DNA of 64,000 nt, taken from positions 20,239-84,238 of the forward strand of contig NZ_JACTVI010000030.1 of the NCBI RefSeq assembly GCF_014495685.1, written 5' to 3'. Shown piece after piece: positions 40,301 through 48,077 of the stretch (its first letter is position 1; each line of letters starts with the position of its first letter). Both the position numbers and the translations under genes were made by a program. The stretch comes from Streptomyces sp. TRM68367 (lineage in GTDB: Bacteria > Actinomycetota > Actinomycetes > Streptomycetales > Streptomycetaceae). Under the pieces are notes generated by a model. It ran no database searches. It was not told the origin of the DNA and was given only the letters and a program-made list of their open reading frames with translations.

Positions 40301-40514
40301 GCGTGCCTGCGCGGGCGGCGGCATCGGCGGCGTTCTGCGCAAGCTCGACAACGAGCCGGTCCCGGTACCCGCCGAGGACCAGATCCTCCTCGGCGTTGGC
40401 GTCTTCCCGGAACCGGGCGGGACTGGTGGCCCAGGCGTCCAGCACTCCACGGCGCAGACGGGCCGTCCCGAACGGGTCAGCACCCTCGGGGGCCGGCCGC
40501 ACGAACTTACTCAC
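37389..40514 (-). CDS. Large sacsin/Hsp90-type GHKL ATPase
   Basis: A 1041-residue protein. Residues about 25-250 form a Bergerat-fold ATPase domain resembling the N-terminal repeats of sacsin and Hsp90: VVELAQNAADAAAR holds the Mg-binding Asn, GVESLATLRASAKRD follows, and IGRFGVGFAAVLAV is the lid glycine motif. The remaining 790 residues are acidic and Leu/Ala-rich with no domain I can name; DnaJ or HEPN parts are not seen. Standalone proteins of this type are annotated in Streptomyces as molecular-chaperone-like. The GTG at 40514 (VSKFVRPA) is preferred as AGGAGA stands six bases before it. Transcribed alone. Confidence 0.85.
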   Translation of the reverse strand: MSKFVRPAPEGADPFGTARLRRGVLDAWATSPARFREDANAEEDLVLGGYRDRLVVELAQNAADAAARAGTPGRLRLTLRDGVLVAANTGAPLDAAGVESLATLRASAKRDTPSIGRFGVGFAAVLAVTDEPAVVGRHGGVRWSLAEARDLAAGTARHSPGLGDEIRRRDGHVPLLRLPFAAEGTAPDPYDTAVILPLRDTAAADLAERLLRGIDDALLLTLPGLKEVVVEVGGDSPRTLTRRTDGAFTVVEDSADGITHWRTSTAKGPLTADLLADRPVEERLRPHWSVTWAVPVEADGSPTRPRTNPVVHAPTPSDEPLGVPALLIASFPLDSTRRHAAPGALTDFLVQRAADAYADLLADWRPVGEGIIALVPGPLGKGELDGALRQAVLERLPRTSFLPPAAQPRPGQDTDDLPESLRPRDAEVVEGAGADTVRVLAEVLPTLLPAGLERRVELRTLVVSRVPLTDAIDRLAGLEKEPGWWRRLYDSLAGVDPDRLSGLPVPLADGRTTIGPRQVLLPTPDAARIDPELLSRLGLKVAHPDAAHPILEKLGALPASPRAVLNTPQVRAAVAASLDEEGGLSWEEDALDAEELADTVLALVRDAGLQPGDEPWLGALALPDEEGELAPAGELVFPGSPFAQVMREDELAAVDGELAQKWGQEPLAACGVLANFALVRATDVVLDPDELEPREGDFAEPDDAGVLDAVDVWCEDILDRFPDTLVPPVATELIAVRDLDLVDDDKWPQALALLARPPLRDALTQPVRILLPDGTHEVVRPYTAWWLRGHPVLDGRRPAGLRAAGGDPLLRGLYDEADATGFDDEQVLRALGVRTSVAALLDEPGGAAELLDRLADPERPVSAAQLHALYGSLAELDPEQVTLPDELRVVVDGRVEVVDAADAVVCDSPDLLPFTSGVALLPVRPSRAADLAELFQVRRLSESVTGEVDSAGTEHDVPESVRVLLGPRTPSSYIEHEELVVDGVEIDWRLTDDGALHAATLEGVAAGLAWAAGQWPRRFEVAALLEDPSRTEELARDRWFD

Positions 40515-40574
40515 GGTCACTCTCCTCATCGGCGTGAGGACGAAGGTACCGCTCGTGGGTGTCCGGTGCGGTGA

Positions 40575-40784
40575 TCAGTCCTTGCGGGCGTATGAAACGA
40601 AGTCCGACCAGGCGGCCGACGTAAGGGCGAGCCGGGCGCCCTCGACGTTCTTGGAGTCGCGGACGTGCACAGTGCCGGGCGCGATGGCGACCTCAACGCA
40701 GTCGTTCGGGTTGCTGCTGTCGCTGTAGCTGCTCTTGAACCACACCAGATCGGAAGCGTCCCCGGCGGATGCCTTGCGGATCAT
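40575..40784 (-). CDS. DUF397 protein, partner of the XRE regulator
   Basis: A 69-residue protein with the DUF397 pattern: WFKSSYSDSSNPNDCVEVA, then VRDSKN and the final W-SDFVSYA. The start ATG overlaps the XRE stop (ATGA), so they are coupled. XRE/DUF397 pairs are abundant in Streptomyces; some affect antibiotic production and have been proposed to act as toxin-antitoxin-like or regulatory pairs, with DUF397 in the antagonist role. There is no sign of damage. Confidence 0.9.
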   Translation of the reverse strand: MIRKASAGDASDLVWFKSSYSDSSNPNDCVEVAIAPGTVHVRDSKNVEGARLALTSAAWSDFVSYARKD

Positions 40785-41659
40785 GTCTCTCCCAGCAGTT
40801 GCTCGATGAAGGCCAGTGACTCCCGTGCGGTCAGAGCCTCCGCCCGGATGATGCCATAGCGCAGTTCAAGGATCCGCAGCTGCTTCGGATCGGCGACGGG
40901 ACGGCCGCTGAACTCGTCATCCATGCGACCGACTGCCGTGCCGTCCCCGAACTTCAGCACCTGGATCCTCCCTCCCGTACCAGGATGGTCCCAGCGGTCC
41001 ATCGGCATCACCTGGATTTCGACGTTCCGCAACTGGGCCAGCTCCAGCAGGTGTTCGAGCTGCCTGCGCATCACCATCCTGCCCCCGACCGGGCGCTTCA
41101 GCGTCACCTCTTCCAGGACAAAGCTGAGTTCGGGCGCAGGTGAGCGCTGGAAGATCTTCTTCCGGGCCATGCGCCCGGCCACCGTCCGCTCCAGTTGGTC
41201 CTCCGGGAGTGCGGGCCGCCACGTCCTCAGGAGTGCCCACGCGAACTCCTCCGTCTGAAGCAGGCCATGCAGGTTGTGGTTGCCGTACGAGAGCAGTTCG
41301 ACCGCCTTGGCCTCCATCTTCTCCAGCTCCCGAACCTTCTTCGGGTACCGGACGTTCTTCACGTCCTCCCAAGCGGCGGCGATGAGCCCGCCCGCCTCCA
41401 AGACCTCGTCGGCCTTGTCCAGGTACTCCTGGCGAGGAATCCGCTTGCCACCCTCAATCTTGTAGACCATGTCCTCGCCGTACCCGACAACCTTGCCGAA
41501 GTCGGCGGCCCGCATCCCTACGGCCTCCCTCCGCAGCTTCAGCTGACGCCCGACGGTGGTGATGACCGCGACACCCCACTCGTCGTCCGGATCCACCTCC
41601 CACCCCGGCTCGTCCGCCTCACTCTTGAGCCGCCCCGCATCTGCCTCGACCGTCGTCAT
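40781..41659 (-). CDS. XRE-family regulator with DUF5753 domain
   Basis: A 292-residue regulator. The helix-turn-helix lies at about 38-95 (RQLKLRREAVGMRAADFGKV, then YGEDMVYKIEGGKRIP) and is followed by the DUF5753 domain with the SYGNHNLHGLLQTEEFA-type segment and the MPMDRWDHPGTGG signature. The ATG at 41659 follows AGGGG; an upstream GTG adds 40 unlikely residues. It forms an operon with the DUF397 gene and is divergent from a HATPase gene, with 156 bases between. This arrangement is common in Streptomyces regulatory modules. Confidence 0.92.
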   Translation of the reverse strand: MTTVEADAGRLKSEADEPGWEVDPDDEWGVAVITTVGRQLKLRREAVGMRAADFGKVVGYGEDMVYKIEGGKRIPRQEYLDKADEVLEAGGLIAAAWEDVKNVRYPKKVRELEKMEAKAVELLSYGNHNLHGLLQTEEFAWALLRTWRPALPEDQLERTVAGRMARKKIFQRSPAPELSFVLEEVTLKRPVGGRMVMRRQLEHLLELAQLRNVEIQVMPMDRWDHPGTGGRIQVLKFGDGTAVGRMDDEFSGRPVADPKQLRILELRYGIIRAEALTARESLAFIEQLLGET

Positions 41660-41780
41660 GCCGTACCCCTCCGTCGTACCGCCGTAGTGCACCCGCGCCC
41701 TACCCACACACCCCACCCCGACAGCCCGGACACCACCGGACAACCTCCGGACAGTGACCGTACGCACCCGCAGAGTCACT

Positions 41781-41815
41781 TTTCACATTACGCACGCAGC
41801 GCCACTCTGAGTGAC
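41781..41815 (+). promoter_or_regulatory. Promoter of the HATPase gene with small palindrome
   Basis: TTTCAC (41781-41786) and CACTCT (41803-41808) are separated by 16 bases and the GTG start follows seven bases later, so the message is probably leaderless. CACTC-T-GAGTG (41803-41813) is an 11-base palindrome over the -10 and could be the XRE protein's operator. The shared intergenic region also serves the divergent XRE gene. Confidence 0.45.
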
Positions 41816-42256
41816 GTGATCCAGAAATCCGCCGAACTCACCACCCCCATCCGCAACTTCGCGGTCCAGCTGTCGCCGACACCCCGTGGCGCCCGCCTCG
41901 CCCGCCTGCTGGCCACCGAGCAACTCCGCTCCTGGGGCCTGCCCTTGGACCCGGCGGAGCACATCGTGGCCGAACTGGCCACCAACGCGGCGACCCACGG
42001 CCGCGCCCCGGGCCGGGACTTTCGGCTCCTGCTCTACGTCGTCGCCGAAACCCTCCGTATCGAGGTGACCGACACCCGCGACGACCACCTGCCGACACCC
42101 CAGGCCCCGCTCCCAGATGCCGACTCCGGCCGAGGCCTCCTCATCGTCGGCACTCTGGCCGACCGCTGGGGAGTCGCCCCCGGCCCATCCCCACGCAAGA
42201 CCGTCTGGGCCGAGTGCGCCCTCCCACCCACGACACCACCTCACCCACGAGAGTGA
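41816..42256 (+). CDS. HATPase_c anti-sigma-like ATP-binding protein
   Basis: A 146-residue single-domain GHKL kinase-like protein of the RsbW/SpoIIAB group. The N box is AEHIVAELATNAATHGRA near residue 42-60 with the Mg-binding Asn, and the G1 box is DADSGRGLLIVG near 100. In Streptomyces hundreds of such proteins occur next to XRE/DUF397 pairs. Partner sigma factor or anti-anti-sigma factor is not encoded here. The GTG at 41816 was chosen by the promoter spacing; the frame upstream runs antisense through XRE and is not coding. Confidence 0.88.
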   Translation: MIQKSAELTTPIRNFAVQLSPTPRGARLARLLATEQLRSWGLPLDPAEHIVAELATNAATHGRAPGRDFRLLLYVVAETLRIEVTDTRDDHLPTPQAPLPDADSGRGLLIVGTLADRWGVAPGPSPRKTVWAECALPPTTPPHPRE

Positions 42257-42338
42257 ACATCGCCAACTCAGCTGGATTCGGAAACAGTTGCATATGACGG
42301 TGGTCTGGTCCATGACCAACGAAAGGACCGAAACGCCC

Positions 42339-43247
42339 ATGGTCAGCTCGCCCCATGAGGCGATGCACCGCATCTTCCAGGATCATCCAGGGCTCTTCTC
42401 CCAGGTATCCGAGGTGCTGGGCATCGATTTCGCCCCGCCCACCTCGGTGACCGTCCTGCCCAACGACCTCACCGAAGCCGCCCCGCTGGAACGCCGCGTC
42501 GACACACTGCTACGGCTGGAGACGGAGGGCGACGAGCCGTTACTCCTCGCGGTCGAGGCGCAACGAGGGAAGGACCCGGACAAGCCGGCGAGCTGGCTGT
42601 ACTACGCCTCGTATCTGCTCACGAAGTACCGGCTGCAGCCGATGCTGCTGGTCGTCTGCCAGGACCGCGCCACCGCGGAGTGGGCCGCGCGCCCGGTCCG
42701 CTTCGGCCCTCCCCAGTGGCCCCTGCTCACCCTGCGCCCGCTGGTCGCGGGACCGAACAACATGCCGGTGATCACCGACCCGGCCGAGGTCCGCAAGGAC
42801 CTCGCGCTAGCCACGCTGTCCGCCATCACTCACGCCACTGATCCGGGCATCGGGGCCATACTCAAAGCAATGACCAACGTCCTGCGGGACGAACCCGAAG
42901 ACCTTGCCAACACGATCGTCGAACTCATCGCACAAGGCCTGGGCAAGCACCCGGCCGGAGAGATCTGGAGGAAACTGGTGGCCGTGGACCTCTCTTTCTA
43001 CAAGTCACCCCTCTCCCAGGAAATCCGCGAGGAAGGCCGGGAGGAAGGCAGGGAAGAAGGCCGGGCCGAGGGTCAGACGCAGCGGGCCGCCGAGGACGTC
43101 CTGGAGGTCCTGGAGGTACGTGGCCTCAACGTCCCCGAAGCGGTCCGCGAGCGCATCACCGACTGCGACGACCCCGAGACCCTGCGCCGCTGGCACCGGC
43201 GCGCCGTGACCGCCGCCGCAGCCGAAGAGATCTTCACGGACGAGTAG
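42339..43247 (+). CDS. Rpn-like PD-(D/E)XK nuclease/transposase-type protein
   Basis: A 302-residue protein. The N-terminal SPHEAMHRIFQDHPGLFSQV, the strand RVDTLLRLE near residue 55 and the LLLAVEAQRGKDP strand near 75 (acidic residue followed by E-x-Q) match the nuclease core of Rpn/YhgA-type recombination-promoting nucleases. The C-terminus has a charged tandem of EEGR units near 228-242, typical of these proteins. Such families are found in many copies in Streptomyces and their biological role is unknown. The ATG at 42339 is the family start; ATG 27 bases upstream is an alternative. Lies 82 bases after the HATPase gene on the same strand. Confidence 0.82.
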   Translation: MVSSPHEAMHRIFQDHPGLFSQVSEVLGIDFAPPTSVTVLPNDLTEAAPLERRVDTLLRLETEGDEPLLLAVEAQRGKDPDKPASWLYYASYLLTKYRLQPMLLVVCQDRATAEWAARPVRFGPPQWPLLTLRPLVAGPNNMPVITDPAEVRKDLALATLSAITHATDPGIGAILKAMTNVLRDEPEDLANTIVELIAQGLGKHPAGEIWRKLVAVDLSFYKSPLSQEIREEGREEGREEGRAEGQTQRAAEDVLEVLEVRGLNVPEAVRERITDCDDPETLRRWHRRAVTAAAAEEIFTDE

Positions 43248-43267
43248 TCCCGTCGGCGACCGGCCCC

Positions 43268-44194
43268 CTACGAGTGCCCCAGCTCCGCCGACGACTCGTC
43301 CTCCACTATCGGGACCGAGCCCGAGTCGGAGGCGGGGCGGAGGGGGAAGGGGTCGACTCTGGTCTCGTCGATGACCGGCGGGGCCGGCTGGGGCGGCTTC
43401 GGCATGACCGCGGCTTCCGAGTGGCCGCCGCAGCCGTAGGACAGGGACACCACGTGGCCGTCCGCCGGCGAGAACTCGTTCGCGCAGACGCCGAAGGCCT
43501 GGCCCAGGGAGCCGCCCATGGGGACCAGGAAGCCGCAGGTGACGCAGGACGCGGGGGCCGCCTGGGCCATGGGGGTCTTGGAGCCGTGGGACTCGTCCCA
43601 GCGGTCGGCCGCGGTGTGCAGGCCGTAGCGGGACAGGACCCGGGCCCGGCGCATGCCCAGTTCCTCGGCGAGCGCGCTGACCGAGCCTCGGGAGGGGGTG
43701 CCCGGGAGCCGCGCCGGGGGCCCTGCCGTCACCTCCGCGTCCTCGGCCTCCACCAGGTCGGTCATCTCGGCGGAGACGGCGGAGTTCGGGGGCGGTTCCT
43801 CCTCGCCCGAGTAACCCGGCTCCAGGCGGAGGTCCTCCGCGTCGGTGGGAAGGAGGTCACCCGGACCCATGTCCCCGGGACGCAGGCGCTCGCTCCACGG
43901 CACCCACTCGGGGGCCAGCAGCGCGTTCGGGCCGGGAAGAAGGGCCGCCTCGTCCACCGTGACGATCTTCGCGCGCGACGCGCGGGCCACCGTCACCGCC
44001 CAGCGCCAGCCGCGGTACCCGAGCTCCTTGCACTCGAAGAAGTGCGTGACAACGCGGTCCCCCTCGGAGACCAGCCCCGCGTGCTCCCCGACGACCCCGG
44101 GCGCGGCGGCCTCCTCGGCTGCGGCGCGGGCGAGGTCGACGGCCTCGGCGCACAGACGGTCAGGGGTGCGGCTTCGCGTTGTCGCTGCGCTCAC
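43268..44194 (-). CDS. DUF3027 protein
   Basis: A 308-residue protein of an actinobacterial family of unknown function. The N-terminal half has VTHFFECKELGYRGWRWAV and AKIVTVDEAALLPG, then NALLAPEWVPWSERLRPG. The C-terminal part holds CVTCGFLVPMGGSLGQAFGVC with the pattern of a zinc-binding knuckle, and a Pro/Glu-rich end. It starts at GTG 44194 and is divergent from the MFS gene at 44503. Overall acidic and probably cytoplasmic. Nothing suggests damage. Confidence 0.85.
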   Translation of the reverse strand: MSAATTRSRTPDRLCAEAVDLARAAAEEAAAPGVVGEHAGLVSEGDRVVTHFFECKELGYRGWRWAVTVARASRAKIVTVDEAALLPGPNALLAPEWVPWSERLRPGDMGPGDLLPTDAEDLRLEPGYSGEEEPPPNSAVSAEMTDLVEAEDAEVTAGPPARLPGTPSRGSVSALAEELGMRRARVLSRYGLHTAADRWDESHGSKTPMAQAAPASCVTCGFLVPMGGSLGQAFGVCANEFSPADGHVVSLSYGCGGHSEAAVMPKPPQPAPPVIDETRVDPFPLRPASDSGSVPIVEDESSAELGHS

Positions 44195-44502
44195 AGGTAT
44201 CGCTTCTCTCCATACGCCGTCTCACGAGTGCACCGCTCCCAGCGGAGGCGGACGGAGCGGACCGGAGGACCGCGTCTTACGTCCGCGCCCTCGCGCTCGG
44301 GCGCACCTCTGTCATCCATTCTGCGGGATGGCTGAGATACGCACGCTACCCTTCCGCTGCGCCTTGCGTACACCTACGGGTCTGTTCGCCGCTTCGCGGC
44401 GGATGTCTCCCACTCGCCCATACGACTCCCGCTGCTGCAAAGAGCACGCCCATACGCGCGGTAACGGCACTATCGGCACCTCTGTCGGGGCACTATGACG
44501 AC
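44195..44502. other. Divergent promoter region between DUF3027 and MFS genes
   Basis: This 308-base region has less extreme base composition than the genes. On the minus strand TAGCGT near 44347 can serve as a -10 for the DUF3027 gene. CGCCGC-TTC-GCGGCG near 44391-44405 forms a small hairpin. Near its right end TATGAC (44494-44499) precedes the MFS start. I see no gene here. Confidence 0.4.
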
Positions 44503-45909
44503 GTGGGAGCCGCGAAGACGCCCCCCGGCACCAAGGGGAGCAACCGACGCAGCGGTCCGGGCCGGGCGCACGGCTCGCTCCGCGCGGTCGCCCGCGCCCT
44601 GCACCTCCCGGTGACCGGCACCGCCCGCGGCATCCGCCGGGCGACACACGCGCACGGCGCCGGCGAGTCCGGGCTCGGCAAGCTGATCGAGCTGCACGGC
44701 GTGAACGGCGCCGGCGATGTCATGATCACCATCGCGCTCGCCTCCACCGTGTTCTTCTCGGTGCCCACGGACGAGGCGCGCGGACGCGTCGCCCTCTACC
44801 TCGGCGTCACCATGGCGCCCTTCACGCTCCTCGCCCCCGTGATCGGCCCCCTCCTCGACCGCCTCCCGCACGGCCGCCGCGCCGCCATGGCCGGCGCGAT
44901 GCTCGCGCGGGCGATGCTCGCCCTCGTGCTGTCGGGCGCCGTGATCACCGGCAGCATCGAGCTGTATCCGGCCGCGCTCGGCGTGCTCGTCTCGTCCAAG
45001 GCGTACGGGGTGGTGCGCAGTGCCGTCGTGCCGCGGCTGCTCCCTCCGAAGTTCTCCCTGGTGAAGGCCAACTCGCGGGTCACGCTCGGCGGGCTGCTCG
45101 CCACCGGGATCGCCGCGCCGGTCGGCATCGGGTTGCAGCAGGTCGGGCCGCGCTGGCCGCTGTACGGCGCGTTTGTGATCTTCATGGCGGGGATGTTCCT
45201 GTCCTTCACCCTGCCGTCGAAGGTGGACTCGGCCAAGGGCGAGGACACGGCCCTGCTGGCGGCGGACGAGCAGCATCTGCACGGGCCGCACCTCAAGCCG
45301 GTCAAGCGGCCGGGGCTGCGCACCGTCGGCATCGCCGTCACGCACGCGCTGGGCGCCAACGCCGCGATCCGCTGCCTGTCCGGCTTCCTGATCTTCTTCC
45401 TGGCGTTCCTGCTGCGCGAGCACCCGATGACCGGGCAGAGCGCGGCCGTCTCGCTGGGCATGGTGGCCGTTTCGGCGGGGGCGGGCAACGCGCTGGGTAC
45501 GGCGGTGGGGGCGTGGCTCAGATCGCGGGCGCCGGAGATCATCATCGTGACGGTGGTGGCGTTCGTGACGGGCGCGGCGATCACGGCGGCGGTGTTCTTC
45601 GGCACAGTCCTGATCGCCGGCCTGGCCGCGATCGCCGGGTTCGCGCAGGCGCTGGCCAAGCTGTCCCTGGACGCGTTGATCCAGCGGGACGTGCCCGAGC
45701 TGGTCCGCACGTCGGCGTTCGCCCGCTCCGAGACGCTGCTGCAGATGGCCTGGGTGCTCGGCGGGGCGATCGGCATCGTGCTGCCGCTCAACGGCACGCT
45801 CGGCCTGATGGTGGGCGCCGGCATCGTCGCCACCGGCTGGCTGACCACCCTGCGGGGGCTGCTCGGCTCGGCCCGGAGCGGCGGCACGGCCCGGCCGCGG
45901 GTGGCGTAA
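44503..45909 (+). CDS. MFS-type transporter
   Basis: A 468-residue membrane protein with a basic N-terminus of about 60 residues and 11-12 hydrophobic segments, the central loop near 235-265 containing DEQHLHGPHLKPVKRP. The loop after helix 2 carries GPLLDRLPHGRR, the degenerate MFS signature. Substrate unknown. The GTG at 44503 lies four to nine bases after TATGAC, so the message may be leaderless; a longer open frame upstream crosses the promoter and is rejected. The following three genes, up to mqnD, run in the same direction. Confidence 0.86.
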   Translation: MGAAKTPPGTKGSNRRSGPGRAHGSLRAVARALHLPVTGTARGIRRATHAHGAGESGLGKLIELHGVNGAGDVMITIALASTVFFSVPTDEARGRVALYLGVTMAPFTLLAPVIGPLLDRLPHGRRAAMAGAMLARAMLALVLSGAVITGSIELYPAALGVLVSSKAYGVVRSAVVPRLLPPKFSLVKANSRVTLGGLLATGIAAPVGIGLQQVGPRWPLYGAFVIFMAGMFLSFTLPSKVDSAKGEDTALLAADEQHLHGPHLKPVKRPGLRTVGIAVTHALGANAAIRCLSGFLIFFLAFLLREHPMTGQSAAVSLGMVAVSAGAGNALGTAVGAWLRSRAPEIIIVTVVAFVTGAAITAAVFFGTVLIAGLAAIAGFAQALAKLSLDALIQRDVPELVRTSAFARSETLLQMAWVLGGAIGIVLPLNGTLGLMVGAGIVATGWLTTLRGLLGSARSGGTARPRVA

Positions 45910-45983
45910 CCAGGCGTAACGAACAGGGCACGCCGTACCCCCCACGTGGGGGGACCCTCCCGCGTGCCCGATAGCCTTCGGCC

Positions 45984-46481
45984 ATGACCAGGTTGCCCCG
46001 CGGCGAAGCCGCTCATGGATACCGCGCCGTGCGACGCCGCCGCGCCGTCGCCGCCGCCGGTGCCGTTTCCGCCGGACTGCTCGTCCTGTCCGCCTGTGAC
46101 AAGCCGACGCCGATGGCCACCGTCACCGTGGGCCGCGACTCGGTGCACACCGAGGCGACCTGCGGCGGCGAGGGCAAGACCCTGTCGTCCGCCCAGCTCA
46201 CGGAGTGCCTGAAGGACAAGGACATCAAGACCATCTCGGTCGACCCGGACGACACCGTGCGCTTCGGCGTCGACCCGGAGATCGCCGACAAGGGCTGGAC
46301 GATCATGCTGAACGGCCAGCCGCTGTCCGACCCGAGCAACAAGACCTACCGCTCGGTGGGCGGCTACGTGTTCTTCAACTCCCAGTACGGCGCGCAGGGC
46401 AACTCGACCCTGGTGTCCATCAGGGAGGGCAAGCAGGACACGACGGGTCTGTGGTCGTTCCGGCTGAAGAAGGACTCCTGA
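45984..46481 (+). CDS. DUF2771 lipoprotein
   Basis: A 165-residue lipoprotein. A basic N-terminus and a hydrophobic stretch lead to the lipobox LSAC with Cys38. The mature part belongs to DUF2771, seen in actinobacteria beside the futalosine menaquinone genes; it has beta-strand segments such as TISVDPDDTVRFGVDPE. It would sit on the outer face of the membrane. Its stop overlaps the CTG start of mqnB, suggesting translational coupling. Function unknown. Confidence 0.85.
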   Translation: MTRLPRGEAAHGYRAVRRRRAVAAAGAVSAGLLVLSACDKPTPMATVTVGRDSVHTEATCGGEGKTLSSAQLTECLKDKDIKTISVDPDDTVRFGVDPEIADKGWTIMLNGQPLSDPSNKTYRSVGGYVFFNSQYGAQGNSTLVSIREGKQDTTGLWSFRLKKDS

Positions 46482-47203
46482 CCGCGTCCGCCCCGCGCAT
46501 CCTCGTGGCCACCGCGGTCCCCGCCGAGCGGGACGCGGTGGCCGGGGTGTTCCCAGGGCAGGTGCAGGAGACACCCCGGCCCGGGGTGACACTGCACCAG
46601 GTGCCCGGCGGCTGCTACGACCTCCTCGCCGCCGGTGTCGGCCCCGCCCTCGCCGCCGCCTCCACCGCCGCCGCGCTGACCGCCACCGCGCTCGACGGCC
46701 GCCCCTACGGCCTCGTCATCTCCGCCGGAATCGCCGGCGGCTTCCTCCCCGCGGCACCCGTCGGCTCCCTCGTCCTCGCCGACGAGATCACCGCCGCCGA
46801 CCTGGGCGCCGAGACCCCCGACGGCTTCCTGCCGGTCACCGCCCTCGGCTTCGGCACCGCCACCCACCGCCCGCCCCCGGCGCTCGTACGCCGGTCCGCG
46901 ACCGCCATCGGCGCCCGCACCGGCGCCGTCCTCACCGTCTCCACGGTCACCGGAACCGCCGAGCGTGCCGCCGACCTGCGCGAACGCCACCCCACCGCCC
47001 TCGCCGAGGCCATGGAGGGCTTCGGTGTCGCCGAGGCCGCCGCCGCGCACGGCGTGCCCGTGCTGGAACTGCGCGCGGTCTCCAATCCGGTCGGCCCGCG
47101 CGACCGCGCCGCCTGGCGCATCGGCGAGGCACTCACGGCGCTGACCGAGGGCTTCGGGAAGCTCGCCCCCGTACTGGAGAGTTGGAACCCGCATGACCAG
47201 TGA
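46478..47203 (+). CDS. mqnB: Futalosine hydrolase
   Basis: A 241-residue nucleosidase of the PNP/MTAN fold that removes hypoxanthine from futalosine in the alternative menaquinone pathway. Marks are RILVATAVPAERDAV, AAGVGPALAAASTAAAL, GLVISAGIAGGFLP, and the active-site Glu/Met region AMEGFGVAEAAAAHGVPVLELRAVSN. No ATG, GTG or TTG fits the N-terminus; the CTG at 46478, inside the CTGA overlap with the DUF2771 stop and with GAAGGA just before it, is the likely start. Its 3' end overlaps mqnD by 11 bases. Confidence 0.9.
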   Translation: MTASAPRILVATAVPAERDAVAGVFPGQVQETPRPGVTLHQVPGGCYDLLAAGVGPALAAASTAAALTATALDGRPYGLVISAGIAGGFLPAAPVGSLVLADEITAADLGAETPDGFLPVTALGFGTATHRPPPALVRRSATAIGARTGAVLTVSTVTGTAERAADLRERHPTALAEAMEGFGVAEAAAAHGVPVLELRAVSNPVGPRDRAAWRIGEALTALTEGFGKLAPVLESWNPHDQ

Positions 47204-48068
47204 ACCCGTGCAGCCCCCGCAGCCCTTGCGGTCCCTGCGGATCGCGTACTCGCCCTGCCCGAACGACACCTTCGTCTTCGACGCCATCGCCCACGGCCGG
47301 ATCCCCGGCGCGCCCGCGCTCGACGTCACCTTCGCCGACATCGACATCACCAACGGCATGGCCGAGCGCGGCGAGTTGGACGTACTGAAGGTGTCGTACG
47401 CCGTGCTGCCGTACGTCCTGGACGACTACGCGCTGCTGCCCTGCGGGGGCGCGCTGGGCAGGGGCTGCGGGCCGCTGGTGCTCACGCGTGAGCCGGGCGT
47501 CGACCTGACCGGCCGTACGGTCGCGGTGCCCAGCGAGAAGTCGACGGCGTATCTGCTGTTCCGGCTGTGGGCGGCGGACACGCTGCCGGGGCGGGTCGGC
47601 GAGATCGTGGTCATGCCGTTCCACGAGATCATGCCGGCCGTGCGGGACGGGAAGGTCGACGCGGGGCTCGTCATCCACGAGGCGCGGTTCACGTACCAGA
47701 GCTACGGCCTGCACAAGCTCGCGGACATGGGCGAGCACTGGGAGTACACCACCGGGCTGCCGATCCCGCTCGGCGCGATCATCGCCCGGCGGTCGCTGGG
47801 CCCCGCCGAGCTGCGGCGGCTCGCCGACGCGGTCCGGGCGTCCGTACGGGCCGCCTGGGACGACCCCGAGGCGTCCCGCCCGTACGTCATGGCGCACGCC
47901 CAGGAGATGGACCCGGCCGTCGCCGACCAGCACATCGGGCTGTACGTCAACGAGTTCACCGCCGGCCTCGGCGAGGACGGGTACGCGGCCGTGCGGGGGC
48001 TGCTCACACGTGCGGCGGCCGAGGGGCTGGTGCCGCCCCTCGGCCCGAACGCGCTGGACTTCCCCTAG
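47193..48068 (+). CDS. mqnD: 1,4-dihydroxy-6-naphthoate synthase
   Basis: A 291-residue periplasmic-binding-fold enzyme that converts cyclic de-hypoxanthine futalosine to 1,4-dihydroxy-6-naphthoate. Family features are IAYSPCPNDTFVFDAIAHG, DITNGMAERGELDVLKVSYA, the catalytic-region CGGALGRGCGPLVL and PSEKSTAYLLFRLW, and AGLVIHEARFTYQ. The ATG at 47193 overlaps the end of mqnB, so the pair is translated together. With mqnB it gives two of the four steps of the futalosine route; mqnA and mqnC are not in the window. Confidence 0.94.
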   Translation: MTSEPVQPPQPLRSLRIAYSPCPNDTFVFDAIAHGRIPGAPALDVTFADIDITNGMAERGELDVLKVSYAVLPYVLDDYALLPCGGALGRGCGPLVLTREPGVDLTGRTVAVPSEKSTAYLLFRLWAADTLPGRVGEIVVMPFHEIMPAVRDGKVDAGLVIHEARFTYQSYGLHKLADMGEHWEYTTGLPIPLGAIIARRSLGPAELRRLADAVRASVRAAWDDPEASRPYVMAHAQEMDPAVADQHIGLYVNEFTAGLGEDGYAAVRGLLTRAAAEGLVPPLGPNALDFP

Positions 48069-48077
48069 AAGGCGGGT

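Noticed and set aside
37524..40574. 1016-codon plus-strand frame
   Set aside because: Antisense shadow of the sacsin-like gene; Gly/Arg/Val-rich with no domain or ribosome site.
44179..44502. Upstream extension of the MFS gene
   Set aside because: It crosses the divergent promoter and overlaps the DUF3027 start; the residues are unlike any transporter N-terminus.
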